A stretch of DNA of 7,417 nt from JADHMP01 sp964617385. GTDB taxonomy: Bacteria; Bacteroidota; Bacteroidia; Flavobacteriales; Flavobacteriaceae. Position 1 is the stretch's first letter. Every line of letters starts with the position of its first letter. The translations under genes and the position numbers were made by a program. Location: the NCBI GenBank assembly GCA_964617385.1, contig CAZTYX010000074.1:1-7417 (forward strand). The letters run 5' to 3'. Of the stretch, positions 1-5,884 are shown piece after piece. The notes below the pieces were generated by a model. It searched no databases, was not told the origin of the DNA, and was given only the letters and a program-made list of their open reading frames with translations.

Positions 1-576
1 CTCATTGATGTTTTCTGGGATTTGAATCCGCTGGGGCACATTCACAAAGGTTCCGTCTAGGGTGTCTTTGTTCCATGTCAACCATTCATAAACGGCTGTA
101 TTTTGATCAACAGCTGTTTGAATCACTTGAAGTGATTTTGATTTTTCGCGCACACCCACCACGTCACCTTCTTTGACTCTATATGAGGGGATGTTCACAA
201 TCTTTCCGTTCACTGTAATGTGGCGGTGTGAAACCAACTGTCGGGCACCGCTTCTAGAATTGGAAAGTCCAAATCTGTAAACCACGTTGTCTAAACGAGA
301 TTCACAAAGTTGCAAAAGCACTTCACCTGTAACACCTTTACTTCGGTTTGCTTTTTCAAACAGATTTCTAAACTGCTTTTCCAAAATACCATAGGTAAAC
401 TTGGCTTTTTGCTTTTCCATTAATTGGATCGCATATTCAGATTTTTTTCCTCTTCTACGATTGTTTCCGTGTTGACCAGGAGGATAATTTCTTTTTTCAA
501 ACGATTTGTCTTCGCCAAAGATGGGTTCACCAAATTTGCGCGCAATTTTTGTTTTTGGACCGGTATATCTTGCCAT
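1..576 (-). CDS. rpsD: 30S ribosomal protein S4 (uS4), 3' end cut by window edge
   Basis: S4 is a primary 16S rRNA binding protein that nucleates assembly of the 30S body; in several bacteria it also represses its own operon. Translation from the ATG at 576 (MARYTGPKTKIARKFGEP) gives 192 residues with no stop before the window edge, ending IPENINE. Family length is about 200, so roughly the last ten residues and the stop are missing. The N-terminal domain has the motif PGQHGNNRRRGKKSEYA (about 33-49). The S4 RNA-binding domain starts near SRLDNVVYRFG (93) and includes SRSGARQLVSHRHITVNGK (107-125). The N-terminal cysteine zinc motif found in some S4 proteins is absent. The 79-base gap to rpsK is the largest in the window and may hold a leader structure. 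No Shine-Dalgarno is visible; the sequence before the ATG is A-rich. Identification is secure. Confidence 0.97.
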   Translation of the reverse strand, partial: MARYTGPKTKIARKFGEPIFGEDKSFEKRNYPPGQHGNNRRRGKKSEYAIQLMEKQKAKFTYGILEKQFRNLFEKANRSKGVTGEVLLQLCESRLDNVVYRFGLSNSRSGARQLVSHRHITVNGKIVNIPSYRVKEGDVVGVREKSKSLQVIQTAVDQNTAVYEWLTWNKDTLDGTFVNVPQRIQIPENINE

Positions 577-591
577 TTATTTTTGTTTTAT

Positions 592-645
592 GTATTGAAA
601 CCGAGAATTAAGGTCGCACTTCCTTCGCCGGCTAAAATTCAACAC
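592..645 (-). promoter_or_regulatory. Candidate structured RNA leader upstream of rpsD
   Basis: Read on the minus strand, the rpsK-rpsD spacer can form three nested stems. P1 pairs GUGUUGA (645-639) with UCAAUAC (598-592), 7 pairs including one G-U. After a 5-base bulge on the 5' side (638-634), P2 pairs AGCCG (633-629) with CGGUU (603-599), again with one G-U. After an internal loop, P3 pairs AAGG (625-622) with CCUU (613-610) and closes an 8-base loop AAGUGCGA. The structure ends 15 bases before the rpsD ATG. This was found by eye only. A role in S4 autoregulation is an inference from its place before rpsD and from the known autogenous control by S4 in other bacteria. Confidence 0.35.
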
Positions 646-655
646 TGAATTATAC

Positions 656-1039
656 TTATACTCTTCTTCTTTTTGGGGGTCTGCATCCATTGTGTGGCAG
701 TGGAGTCACGTCAACAATTTCAGTAACTTCTACGCCGTTGTTGTGAAGGGTTCTGATAGCAGACTCACGTCCGTTTCCAGGGCCTTTCACAAACACTTTC
801 ACCTTTCTTAGTCCTGCTTCTTGAGCTACTTTGGCAGCATCTTCGGCAGCCGTTTGGGCAGCATAGGGGGTGTTCTTTTTAGACCCTCTAAAACCCATTT
901 TTCCGGCCGATGACCAAGAAATCACTTCGCCTTTGGTGTTGGTGAGTGAGATTATAATATTATTAAAGGTGGCATTGATATGGGCTTCGCCATTGGCTTC
1001 AACCACTACCTTACGTTTTTTTCCTCCTGTTTTCGCCAT
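656..1039 (-). CDS. rpsK: 30S ribosomal protein S11 (uS11)
   Basis: S11 sits on the platform of the 30S subunit near the E site and contacts the mRNA path around the 3' end of 16S rRNA. The 127-residue protein has the expected length and features: a basic N-terminus (MAKTGGKKRK), the core NATFNNIIISLTN (22-34), GPGNGRESAIR (86-96) and the C-terminal signature DVTPLPHNGCRPPKRRRV (110-127). The Asn-Gly pair in that tail (117-118) corresponds to the site known to become isoaspartate in E. coli S11. The gene starts 9 bases after the rpsM stop and ends with TAA at 658-656. It is followed by the only sizeable spacer in the cluster. No Shine-Dalgarno is seen; the leader reads AATTTTTAATT. Confidence 0.98.
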   Translation of the reverse strand: MAKTGGKKRKVVVEANGEAHINATFNNIIISLTNTKGEVISWSSAGKMGFRGSKKNTPYAAQTAAEDAAKVAQEAGLRKVKVFVKGPGNGRESAIRTLHNNGVEVTEIVDVTPLPHNGCRPPKRRRV

Positions 1040-1048
1040 AATTAAAAA

Positions 1049-1423
1049 TTATTTAGTGACTTTCTTTTTATTAGCAACGGTTTTACGCTTTCCTTTTCTT
1101 GTTCTAGAATTGTTTTTGGTGCGCTGCCCTCTTAGAGGCAAACCGGCTCTGTGTCGAATGCCACGATAGCATCCAATATCCATTAACCGTTTGATGTTGA
1201 GTTGCACTTCTGAGCGCAATTCACCCTCAATTTTAAATTGTGAAACAGCTTCTCTAATTCGGCCGGTTTCATCATCTGTCCAATCAGACACTTTTTTGTC
1301 TTCAGAAACTTTGGCAGCGGCCAAAATGGTTTGTGCGCGACTCTTGCCTACCCCAAAAATATAGGTGAGAGCAATAACGCCTCTTTTTTGTTTTGGAATG
1401 TCAACTCCTGATATTCTTGCCAT
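1049..1423 (-). CDS. rpsM: 30S ribosomal protein S13 (uS13)
   Basis: S13 is in the head of the 30S subunit, forms intersubunit bridges with the 50S (to 23S rRNA and L5), and its C-terminal tail touches the P-site tRNA. The 124-residue product begins MARISGVDIPKQKRGVIAL and has the helix-two-turn-helix core YIFGVGKSRAQTIL (21-34). The signature CYRGIRHRAGLPLRGQRT lies at 85-102, followed by a very basic tail (NNSRTRKGKRKTV onward) that suits the tRNA contact. The start lies 2 bases after the rpmJ stop, which suggests coupled translation. The stop is TAA. Confidence 0.98.
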   Translation of the reverse strand: MARISGVDIPKQKRGVIALTYIFGVGKSRAQTILAAAKVSEDKKVSDWTDDETGRIREAVSQFKIEGELRSEVQLNIKRLMDIGCYRGIRHRAGLPLRGQRTKNNSRTRKGKRKTVANKKKVTK

Positions 1424-1425
1424 AA

Positions 1426-1542
1426 TTAACCTTGTCTTTGTTTAAATCGAGGATTAGCTTTATTAATAACATACAAACGCCCTTTTCTACGAACGATTTT
1501 ACAATCGGCACTGCGTTTTTTAATGGATGCTCTAACTTTCAT
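1426..1542 (-). CDS. rpmJ: 50S ribosomal protein L36 (bL36), zinc-free type
   Basis: L36 is a very small protein of the large subunit that helps stabilise 23S rRNA folding. The 38-residue frame starts MKVRASIKKRSADCKIVRR and ends NPRFKQRQG, matching the normal 38-residue length. The classical form holds zinc through three cysteines and one histidine at positions 11, 14, 27 and 33. Here these are Ser11, Cys14, Asn27 and Phe33, so only Cys14 remains and zinc binding is not expected. That is the zinc-independent type familiar in Bacteroidota. It lies between infA (11-base gap) and rpsM (2-base gap), its usual place, and ends with TAA. Confidence 0.96.
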   Translation of the reverse strand: MKVRASIKKRSADCKIVRRKGRLYVINKANPRFKQRQG

Positions 1543-1553
1543 TTGTTCTTTAT

Positions 1554-1769
1554 TTAAAATCTAAAGGTGATCCTTGCTTTGGTTAAATCGTAAGGACTCA
1601 TTTCTAATTTTACTTTATCGCCCGGCAATAACTTAATATAGTGCAAGCGCATTTTTCCCGAAATATGGGCCGTAACCACATGGCCATTGTCGAGCTCAAC
1701 TCGAAACATCGCATTCGACAATGCTTCGATAATAGTTCCTTCTTGTTCTATTGCTGCTTGCTTTGCCAT
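1554..1769 (-). CDS. infA: Translation initiation factor IF-1
   Basis: IF-1 binds the 30S A site during initiation and assists IF-2 and IF-3. The 71-residue protein is the expected size and is a single OB-fold (S1-like) domain: GTIIEALSNAMFRVEL (11-26), then HVVTAHISGKMRLHYIKLLPG, and the closing motif MSPYDLTKARITFRF. The ATG at 1769 lies 2 bases after the secY stop, so the two are probably translationally coupled. In E. coli infA is unlinked to this cluster, and in many bacteria adk and/or map lie between secY and infA. Here neither is present. The stop is TAA. Confidence 0.98.
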   Translation of the reverse strand: MAKQAAIEQEGTIIEALSNAMFRVELDNGHVVTAHISGKMRLHYIKLLPGDKVKLEMSPYDLTKARITFRF

Positions 1770-1771
1770 GG

Positions 1772-2827
1772 TTATGCTGCGCCTCTTCGGTTTTTATTTT
1801 TTTTCATTAATCCATCATAGTGACGGTTTAATAAATATGAATTTACTTGTTGAATGGTGTCAATAGCCACACCCACCATAATCAAAAGGGAGGTGCCCCC
1901 ATAAAACAATGCCCACCCTTGTTGAATACCCATAAGCTTAACCACAATGGCCGGAAAAATGGCAATAGCAGCTAAAAACAGAGACCCCGGAAACGTAATG
2001 CGTGACATGATGGTATCTAAAAATTCAGAAGTTTCGTTGCCCGGGCGAATGCCAGGCACAAAACCACCACTGCGTTTTAGGTCATCTGACATTTTGTTTG
2101 TGGGTACTGTAATGGCAGTATAGAAAAAGGTGAAAATAATGATTAATAGGGCAAACAATAGGTTATACCAAAGTCCGAAAATATCCGAGAAATTGGTTTG
2201 AATCCACTGGCCCGCGTTGTTGTCTCCAATAGCACTACCAATGTAGGCAGGGGCAAACATAATGGCCTGCGCAAAAATGATGGGCATTACACCAGAGGAG
2301 TTTAGTTTTAAAGGAATAAATTGACGGGAGCCATACACGGTTCTTTCATTGGTACCCCCAGTGGTTCTTCGGGCATATTGCACGGGAATACGACGCACGG
2401 CCATCACCAACAATATGCTGAGTAAAATTACAACAATCCAAAGCACCAATTCAATTAGAACGAGCATGAGACCTCCGTTGTTTTCATTAACTCTAGAAAT
2501 AAATTCTTGAGCAAATGATTGAGGTAATGAGGCAATTATACCCACAGTAATCAATAATGAAATACCGTTTCCAATACCTTTATCTGTAATTTTTTCGCCC
2601 AACCACATGGCAAAAATCGTTCCTGTAACCAAAATGATAACAGAGGATATGATAAACAAAGGACCTCTTCCAAGTAGGAAAGCACTTTCAGGAACACCCA
2701 AAGCAGAAAGCCCATAGAGATAGGCAGGCGCTTGCACCACACAAATTAAGATGGTGAGCCATCGGGTAATTTGATTAATGGTTTTACGTCCACTTTCTCC
2801 TTCTTTTTGAAGTTTTTGTAGATAGGG
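1772..2827 (-). CDS. secY: Preprotein translocase subunit SecY, C-terminal three quarters (5' end lost at scaffold gap)
   Basis: SecY is the channel of the SecYEG translocon in the inner membrane, moving unfolded preproteins with SecA and inserting membrane proteins. This piece begins at the N run with PYLQKLQKEGESGR, which repeats the end of the other secY piece, and continues to a TAA at 1772. It covers about residues 99-449 of the rebuilt protein. It holds transmembrane segments 3 to 10, GIGNGISLLI (about 182-191), RRIPVQYARR (about 243-252), the SecY signature GGFVPGIRPG (about 352-361), and the C-terminal HYDGLMKKNKNRRGAA. No frameshift is seen within it. Any start codon upstream across the Ns, such as an ATG near 2884, would be an artefact because it lies in the GC-rich foreign piece. 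Confidence 0.95.
   Translation of the reverse strand, partial: PYLQKLQKEGESGRKTINQITRWLTILICVVQAPAYLYGLSALGVPESAFLLGRGPLFIISSVIILVTGTIFAMWLGEKITDKGIGNGISLLITVGIIASLPQSFAQEFISRVNENNGGLMLVLIELVLWIVVILLSILLVMAVRRIPVQYARRTTGGTNERTVYGSRQFIPLKLNSSGVMPIIFAQAIMFAPAYIGSAIGDNNAGQWIQTNFSDIFGLWYNLLFALLIIIFTFFYTAITVPTNKMSDDLKRSGGFVPGIRPGNETSEFLDTIMSRITFPGSLFLAAIAIFPAIVVKLMGIQQGWALFYGGTSLLIMVGVAIDTIQQVNSYLLNRHYDGLMKKNKNRRGAA
2786..2827 (-). repeat. Left copy of a 42-base direct repeat within secY
   Basis: These 42 bases encode PYLQKLQKEGESGR and recur at 3002-3043 with one difference (T at 2798, C at 3014 on the plus strand). The change is silent (GGA against GGG, Gly). This copy stops exactly at the N run. 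It looks like the end of one contig overlapping the next by too little, or with a variant base, so that the two were not merged. Confidence 0.95.
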
Positions 2828-2837
2828 NNNNNNNNNN
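2828..2837. other. Assembly gap (10 N)
   Basis: A run of exactly ten undetermined bases lies inside secY. A fixed length of ten is typical of a placeholder inserted by an assembler or scaffolder and says nothing about the true distance. The flanking sequences overlap by 42 bases, so the true distance between the two contigs is probably negative and nothing is missing. Confidence 0.97.
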
Positions 2838-3001
2838 CCGCATCCCGCATGCGGCGATGTTCCAATCCTGCTGCATGACGACATTCCTCGGGCGTTAACC
2901 CGACAGCCTCCAGCAGTCCGACCCGCAGCACTCCTGGCTCAGACACCTGAAGTGCCTTCCAGAGACGACCACGCGAGGCCACAAGGTCTGCCGTGGCGCC
3001 G
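2838..3001. other. GC-rich orphan segment, probably a chimeric contig end
   Basis: These 164 bases are about 65% G+C by hand count (106 of 164), against clearly AT-rich sequence on both sides. The segment begins right after the Ns and ends exactly where the secY repeat begins at 3002. Read in the secY frame it gives a non-SecY tail and a TGA at 2941-2939. Two other frames are open throughout. One is on the minus strand, with peptides such as ADLVASRGRLWKAL and GLTPEECRHAAGLEH; the other is on the plus strand from 2838. I recognise neither. A perfect 10-base palindrome, CCGCATGCGG, lies at 2845-2854. The composition suggests DNA from another organism in the same sample joined by mistake, but its source cannot be told from sequence reading alone. 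Confidence 0.8.
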
Positions 3002-3043
3002 ACGTCCACTTTCCCCTTCTTTTTGAAGTTTTTGTAGATAGGG
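3002..3043 (-). repeat. Right copy of the 42-base direct repeat within secY
   Basis: This is the second copy of the stretch at 2786-2827, with 41 of 42 bases identical. Here it is joined to the upstream part of secY without a break (…GIAV before PYLQKL). It is therefore the copy that shows the genuine order of the first 112 SecY residues. Identity ends abruptly at 3001/3002, where the GC-rich segment begins. Confidence 0.95.
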
Positions 3044-3337
3044 AACGGCAATACCCATAAGCTGCACCACAATGGAGGCAGAAATATAGGGCATGATTCC
3101 TAGAGCAAAAACAGAGGCTTTGGCAAAAGCACCTCCTGTAAAGGCATTTAATAAACCTAAAATACTTCCACCGCCGGCTTTATCACCCAGGGCCACCATT
3201 TGAACCGGATCAATACCGGGTAATATAATTTGTGCCCCAATTCGATACACCAATAACAATCCCAAGGTGAGCAATACGCGATCCCTCAATTCCTCGATTT
3301 TGTAAATGTTAATTAGTGTCTCTATAAATTTTTTCAT
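3002..3337 (-). CDS. secY: Preprotein translocase subunit SecY, N-terminal part (3' end replaced by foreign sequence)
   Basis: This is the start of SecY: the ATG at 3337 gives MKKFIETLINIYKIEELRDR, then the first membrane segment (about 20-39), LPGIDPVQ, and the plug and second segment region with NAFTGGAFAKASVFALGIMPYISASIVVQLM-type features at about 64-94. It ends at GESGR (residue 112). The frame then runs 20 non-SecY codons into the GC-rich piece to a stop at 2939. Joined to the other piece at Arg112, it gives 112 + 337 = 449 residues, a normal SecY length, in frame. The gene starts 11 bases after the rplO stop. Its leader is C-rich (GACCCCC before the ATG), unlike the A/T-rich leaders of most neighbours. 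SecY is essential, so a real disruption is very unlikely. Confidence 0.95.
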
Positions 3338-3348
3338 GGGGGTCGTGT

Positions 3349-3801
3349 TTATAGGGTTATGGCCTCTCCGCCAGCAGCTTCAATAGCCGCTTTTGCAGAA
3401 GCAGAAAATTTATGAGCATGTACTTTAACCGCTTGAGACAATTTGCCTCGCCCTAAAATTTTGATGAAATCGTTTTTAGTAGCCAAACGCAATTCCAAAA
3501 TGGTATCGTGATCTAATTCATTTTTGATCTTTTTATCTTCTACAAGGGCTTCAATTGTATCTAAATTAAGCCCTTTGTATGCCACACGATTGATATTTTT
3601 GAACCCAAACTTAGGCACACGTCTTTGAAGGGGCATTTGTCCTCCTTCAAAACCAATTTTTTTAGAATACCCCGAACGTGATTTGGCTCCTTTATGCCCT
3701 CTTCCAGAAGTGCCTGCTTTTCCAGTACCTTCTCCACGTCCTAAACGTTTACCGGCTTTGTGTGTTGAGCCTGCTGCGGGTTTTAAATTGTTTAATTGCA
3801 T
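3349..3801 (-). CDS. rplO: 50S ribosomal protein L15 (uL15)
   Basis: L15 binds 23S rRNA late in 50S assembly and contacts several other proteins. The 150-residue product has the typical two-part layout. The N-terminal half is an extended, glycine- and basic-rich arm: KRLGRGEGTGKAGTSGRGHK (18-37), then SRSGYSKKIGFEGGQMPLQR (41-60). The C-terminal half is globular and carries KILGRGKLSQAVKVHAHKFS (114-133), ending AAGGEAITL. It lies in its standard position between rpmD (13-base gap) and secY. The stop is TAA. Confidence 0.98.
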   Translation of the reverse strand: MQLNNLKPAAGSTHKAGKRLGRGEGTGKAGTSGRGHKGAKSRSGYSKKIGFEGGQMPLQRRVPKFGFKNINRVAYKGLNLDTIEALVEDKKIKNELDHDTILELRLATKNDFIKILGRGKLSQAVKVHAHKFSASAKAAIEAAGGEAITL

Positions 3802-3814
3802 CTTGCTTTATCTT

Positions 3815-3994
3815 TTAAAGTTCTTGGATAGAAACTAAATGTTTTACTTTTTCAACCATTCCTAAAATAGAAGGTGTGGCTTCATGCGTCACTTCTTTAC
3901 CAATGCCGCGCAAACCTAAAGCCTCCAAGGTGCGCTTTTGGTTTTGAATGCGTTTTATGCTGCTACGAGTTTGTGTTATTTTAATTTGCGCCAT
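3815..3994 (-). CDS. rpmD: 50S ribosomal protein L30 (uL30)
   Basis: L30 is a small 23S-binding protein at the periphery of the 50S subunit. Starting at the ATG at 3994 gives 59 residues, MAQIKITQTRSSIKRI…, with the family features QKRTLEALGLRGIGKEV (19-35) and TPSILGMVEKVKHLV (40-54). That length is normal for bacterial L30. The frame is open for 11 further codons to an ATG at 4027, but that start would overlap the end of rpsE and add residues (MINYSTDNINT) not found in the family. The shorter start leaves a 10-base gap after the rpsE stop, like its neighbours. Confidence 0.96.
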   Translation of the reverse strand: MAQIKITQTRSSIKRIQNQKRTLEALGLRGIGKEVTHEATPSILGMVEKVKHLVSIQEL

Positions 3995-4004
3995 GGTGTT
4001 TATA

Positions 4005-4529
4005 TTATCCGTTGAATAATTTATCAATTGAAATACCGCGTTGTTTGGCCACCACAGAGGGGCTTCTCAACTGCAATAGGGCATCAAAAGTGGCTTTAAC
4101 CACATTGTGCGGGTTGGAAGAACCTTGCGATTTTGAAAGTACGTTGTGAATACCAACGGCTTCCAAAACGGCACGAACAGCACCCCCAGCAATAACTCCT
4201 GTACCCTCAGTGGCAGGCTTTAAGAATACTCTCGCACCGCCATATTTTCCTTTTTGTTCGTGAGGCAATGTGCCTTTTTCAACAGGAATACGAATCAAAT
4301 TTTTCTTGGCGTCTTCCACTGCTTTAGCAATGGCTTCAGAAACTTCTTTGGATTTGCCTAAACCTTGGCCCACCACACCGTTTTCATCACCCACCACCAC
4401 GATGGCAGAAAAACCAAATGCGCGTCCACCTTTAGTCACTTTAGTGACCCGTTGAACGCCCACCAATCGATCTTTTAATTCAAGCCCTGCTGGCTTGACC
4501 ATTTCTACGTTTTTATAATCTTGATACAT
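4005..4529 (-). CDS. rpsE: 30S ribosomal protein S5 (uS5)
   Basis: S5 lies on the solvent side of the 30S subunit near the mRNA entry site and affects decoding accuracy. The 174-residue protein has the N-terminal double-stranded-RNA-binding-like domain with LKDRLVGVQRVTKVTKGGRA (18-36) and FGFSAIVVVGDENGVVGQGL (38-57). The C-terminal domain has GAVRAVLEAVGIHNVLSKSQGS (116-137 region), ending KQRGISIDKLFNG. The start MYQDYKNVEMVKP resembles the N-terminus usual in Bacteroidota. It begins 8 bases after the rplR stop. No truncation or odd residue is seen. Confidence 0.98.
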   Translation of the reverse strand: MYQDYKNVEMVKPAGLELKDRLVGVQRVTKVTKGGRAFGFSAIVVVGDENGVVGQGLGKSKEVSEAIAKAVEDAKKNLIRIPVEKGTLPHEQKGKYGGARVFLKPATEGTGVIAGGAVRAVLEAVGIHNVLSKSQGSSNPHNVVKATFDALLQLRSPSVVAKQRGISIDKLFNG

Positions 4530-4537
4530 AGTTTCGA

Positions 4538-4897
4538 TTAAAATTTTAAACCTGATTCGCGTGCTCCATCGGCTAGGGCTTTTACACGCCCATGATATAA
4601 ATAGCCTCCACGATCAAATATTATATTTTCAATACCTGCTTTTTGCGCTCTGCTGGCCAATAATTTGCCCACTTCTTGCGCTGTGGCAATTTTAGTCGCA
4701 GCGGCGGCAGCGTCAATTTCTTTATCACGAGAGGAGGCAGCCACTAAGGTTTTGCCAGCCACATCATCAATTATTTGTGCATAAATTTCTTTATTGCTTC
4801 TAAAAATTGATAAACGAGGCTTTTGCGCCGTTCCACTAATGATCTTTCGGATTCTTTGTCGAATTCTATTTCTACGATCTAATTTTGATAAACTCAT
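4538..4897 (-). CDS. rplR: 50S ribosomal protein L18 (uL18)
   Basis: L18 binds 5S rRNA together with L5 and L25-type proteins and anchors it in the central protuberance. The 119-residue product has a basic N-terminus (LDRRNRIRQRIRKII, 6-20), the core KPRLSIFRSNKEIYAQIIDD (26-45), and the C-terminal signature FDRGGYLYHGRVKALADGAR (94-113). Its last residues read ESGLKF, where EGGLKF is common, a minor change. It lies between rplF (9-base gap) and rpsE, as usual. The stop is TAA. Confidence 0.98.
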   Translation of the reverse strand: MSLSKLDRRNRIRQRIRKIISGTAQKPRLSIFRSNKEIYAQIIDDVAGKTLVAASSRDKEIDAAAAATKIATAQEVGKLLASRAQKAGIENIIFDRGGYLYHGRVKALADGARESGLKF

Positions 4898-4906
4898 GAT
4901 ATTGAA

Positions 4907-5449
4907 TTATGCTGATTTACCTGCTTTTCTACGAATTTGTTCGCCCACAAACTTCACTCCTTTTCCTTTGTATGGTTCTGGTTTTCTGAACGATCTAATT
5001 TTTGCCGCCACAAACCCAACCAACTGTTTATCATGAGAGGTGAGTTTAATGATCGGGTTTTTTCCTTTCTCGGAAATGGTTTCAATTTTCACCTCGGGGG
5101 CAATATCTAACAAAATGTTATGTGAAAATCCTAAAGCCAAATCTAGTTTCTGTCCTTGGTTGCTTGCACGATATCCCACACCTACCAATTCTAATTCTTT
5201 TGTGAAACCTTCGTGAACCCCCTGCACCATGTTGGCAATCAAAGAGCGATAAAGGCCGTGTTTGGCTTTAACGGGTTTCGCTTCAGATGTTCTCTTCACC
5301 TCAATAATGTTTTCGTTTTGTTCAACAATAACATCACTATAAGGCTGTGTGAGCTCACCTAGTTTCCCTTTCACTGTAACCGCTTCTGGTGTGATATTCA
5401 CACTAACGCCTTCGGGAATATTGATTGGATTGTTACCTATTCTAGACAT
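4907..5449 (-). CDS. rplF: 50S ribosomal protein L6 (uL6)
   Basis: L6 lies near the sarcin-ricin loop and the factor-binding region of the 50S subunit. From the ATG at 5449 the protein is 180 residues, starting MSRIGNNPINIPEGV, the classical L6 start. It comprises two similar domains. The second carries the signature RKPEPYKGKGVKFVGEQIRR (155-174). The frame stays open upstream to an ATG at 5482, but this would overlap the rpsH stop and add 11 non-family residues, so the shorter start is chosen. That leaves a 17-base gap after rpsH, the widest of the small gaps. Confidence 0.97.
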   Translation of the reverse strand: MSRIGNNPINIPEGVSVNITPEAVTVKGKLGELTQPYSDVIVEQNENIIEVKRTSEAKPVKAKHGLYRSLIANMVQGVHEGFTKELELVGVGYRASNQGQKLDLALGFSHNILLDIAPEVKIETISEKGKNPIIKLTSHDKQLVGFVAAKIRSFRKPEPYKGKGVKFVGEQIRRKAGKSA

Positions 5450-5466
5450 GTTCTGTTTGCTTTGAA

Positions 5467-5868
5467 TTAATATACATAACAAATAAGTTCTCCCCCCACG
5501 TTTTCTTTTGCGGCTTGTTTTCCTGTCATCACTCCTTGCGAAGTAGAAACAATGGAAATGCCCAAGCCATTTAAAATACGTGGCAATTGATCTGCGGATC
5601 TATATTGACGCAAACCGGGGGTACTAATGCGTTGAATTTTTTTGATGACAGGTTCTTTGGTTTGCCCGTCATATTTTAAGGCAATTTTAATATTACCCTG
5701 ATGGTTTTCGGTTTCTTCAAACTTATAACTCAAAATATATCCCTGGTCAAAAAGGATTTTTGTGATTTCCTTTTTTAAGTTGGAGGCAGGAATATCTACC
5801 ACTCGATGTCCCGCACTATTTGCGTTGCGTATGCGGGTTAAATAATCTGCTATTGGATCTGTAAACAT
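5467..5868 (-). CDS. rpsH: 30S ribosomal protein S8 (uS8)
   Basis: S8 is a primary binder of the central domain of 16S rRNA. In E. coli it also represses translation of the spc operon. The 133-residue protein starts MFTDPIADYLTRIRNA and has PASNLKKEITKILFDQGYIL (27-46) and the family signature GISIVSTSQGVMTGKQ (103-118), ending GGELICYVY. Length and motifs are those of Bacteroidota S8. The gene lies 16 bases after rpsN. I see no recognisable S8-type operator at the rplX-rplE boundary, where E. coli has it; the gap there is only 3 bases. Confidence 0.98.
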   Translation of the reverse strand: MFTDPIADYLTRIRNANSAGHRVVDIPASNLKKEITKILFDQGYILSYKFEETENHQGNIKIALKYDGQTKEPVIKKIQRISTPGLRQYRSADQLPRILNGLGISIVSTSQGVMTGKQAAKENVGGELICYVY

Positions 5869-5884
5869 TATTTTTTCTTAATTA

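Noticed and set aside
424..648. Plus-strand open frame opposite rpsD and the spacer
   Set aside because: It is the reverse of a conserved ribosomal gene, with no family resemblance and no start signal. Other plus-strand frames (for example 870-1169, 4270-4455, 6825-7076) were rejected for the same reason.
636..651. Small perfect inverted repeat AATTCA-4-TGAATT after rpsK, considered as a terminator
   Set aside because: The stem is only 6 bases and AT-only except one G-C pair, with no T tract following on the minus strand. Termination before rpsD would also be unexpected in this operon. It competes with the proposed leader fold.
2786..3043. A mobile element inserted in secY with a 42-base target duplication
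   Set aside because: The inserted piece is only 164 bases plus Ns, shows no terminal inverted repeats or transposase, and would destroy an essential gene. The copies differ by one base, and the N run points to assembly.
2746..3072. An open frame crossing the Ns on the minus strand, with secY-like repeats at both ends
   Set aside because: It exists only because two contig ends were placed together. Its two ends are the secY repeat read in two contexts, and its middle is the GC-rich orphan piece.
3995..4027. Longer start for rpmD at 4027
   Set aside because: It overlaps the rpsE stop region and adds 11 residues not seen in L30. The start at 3994 gives the normal length.
5450..5482. Longer start for rplF at 5482
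   Set aside because: It overlaps the end of rpsH and adds residues before the classical MSRIG start.
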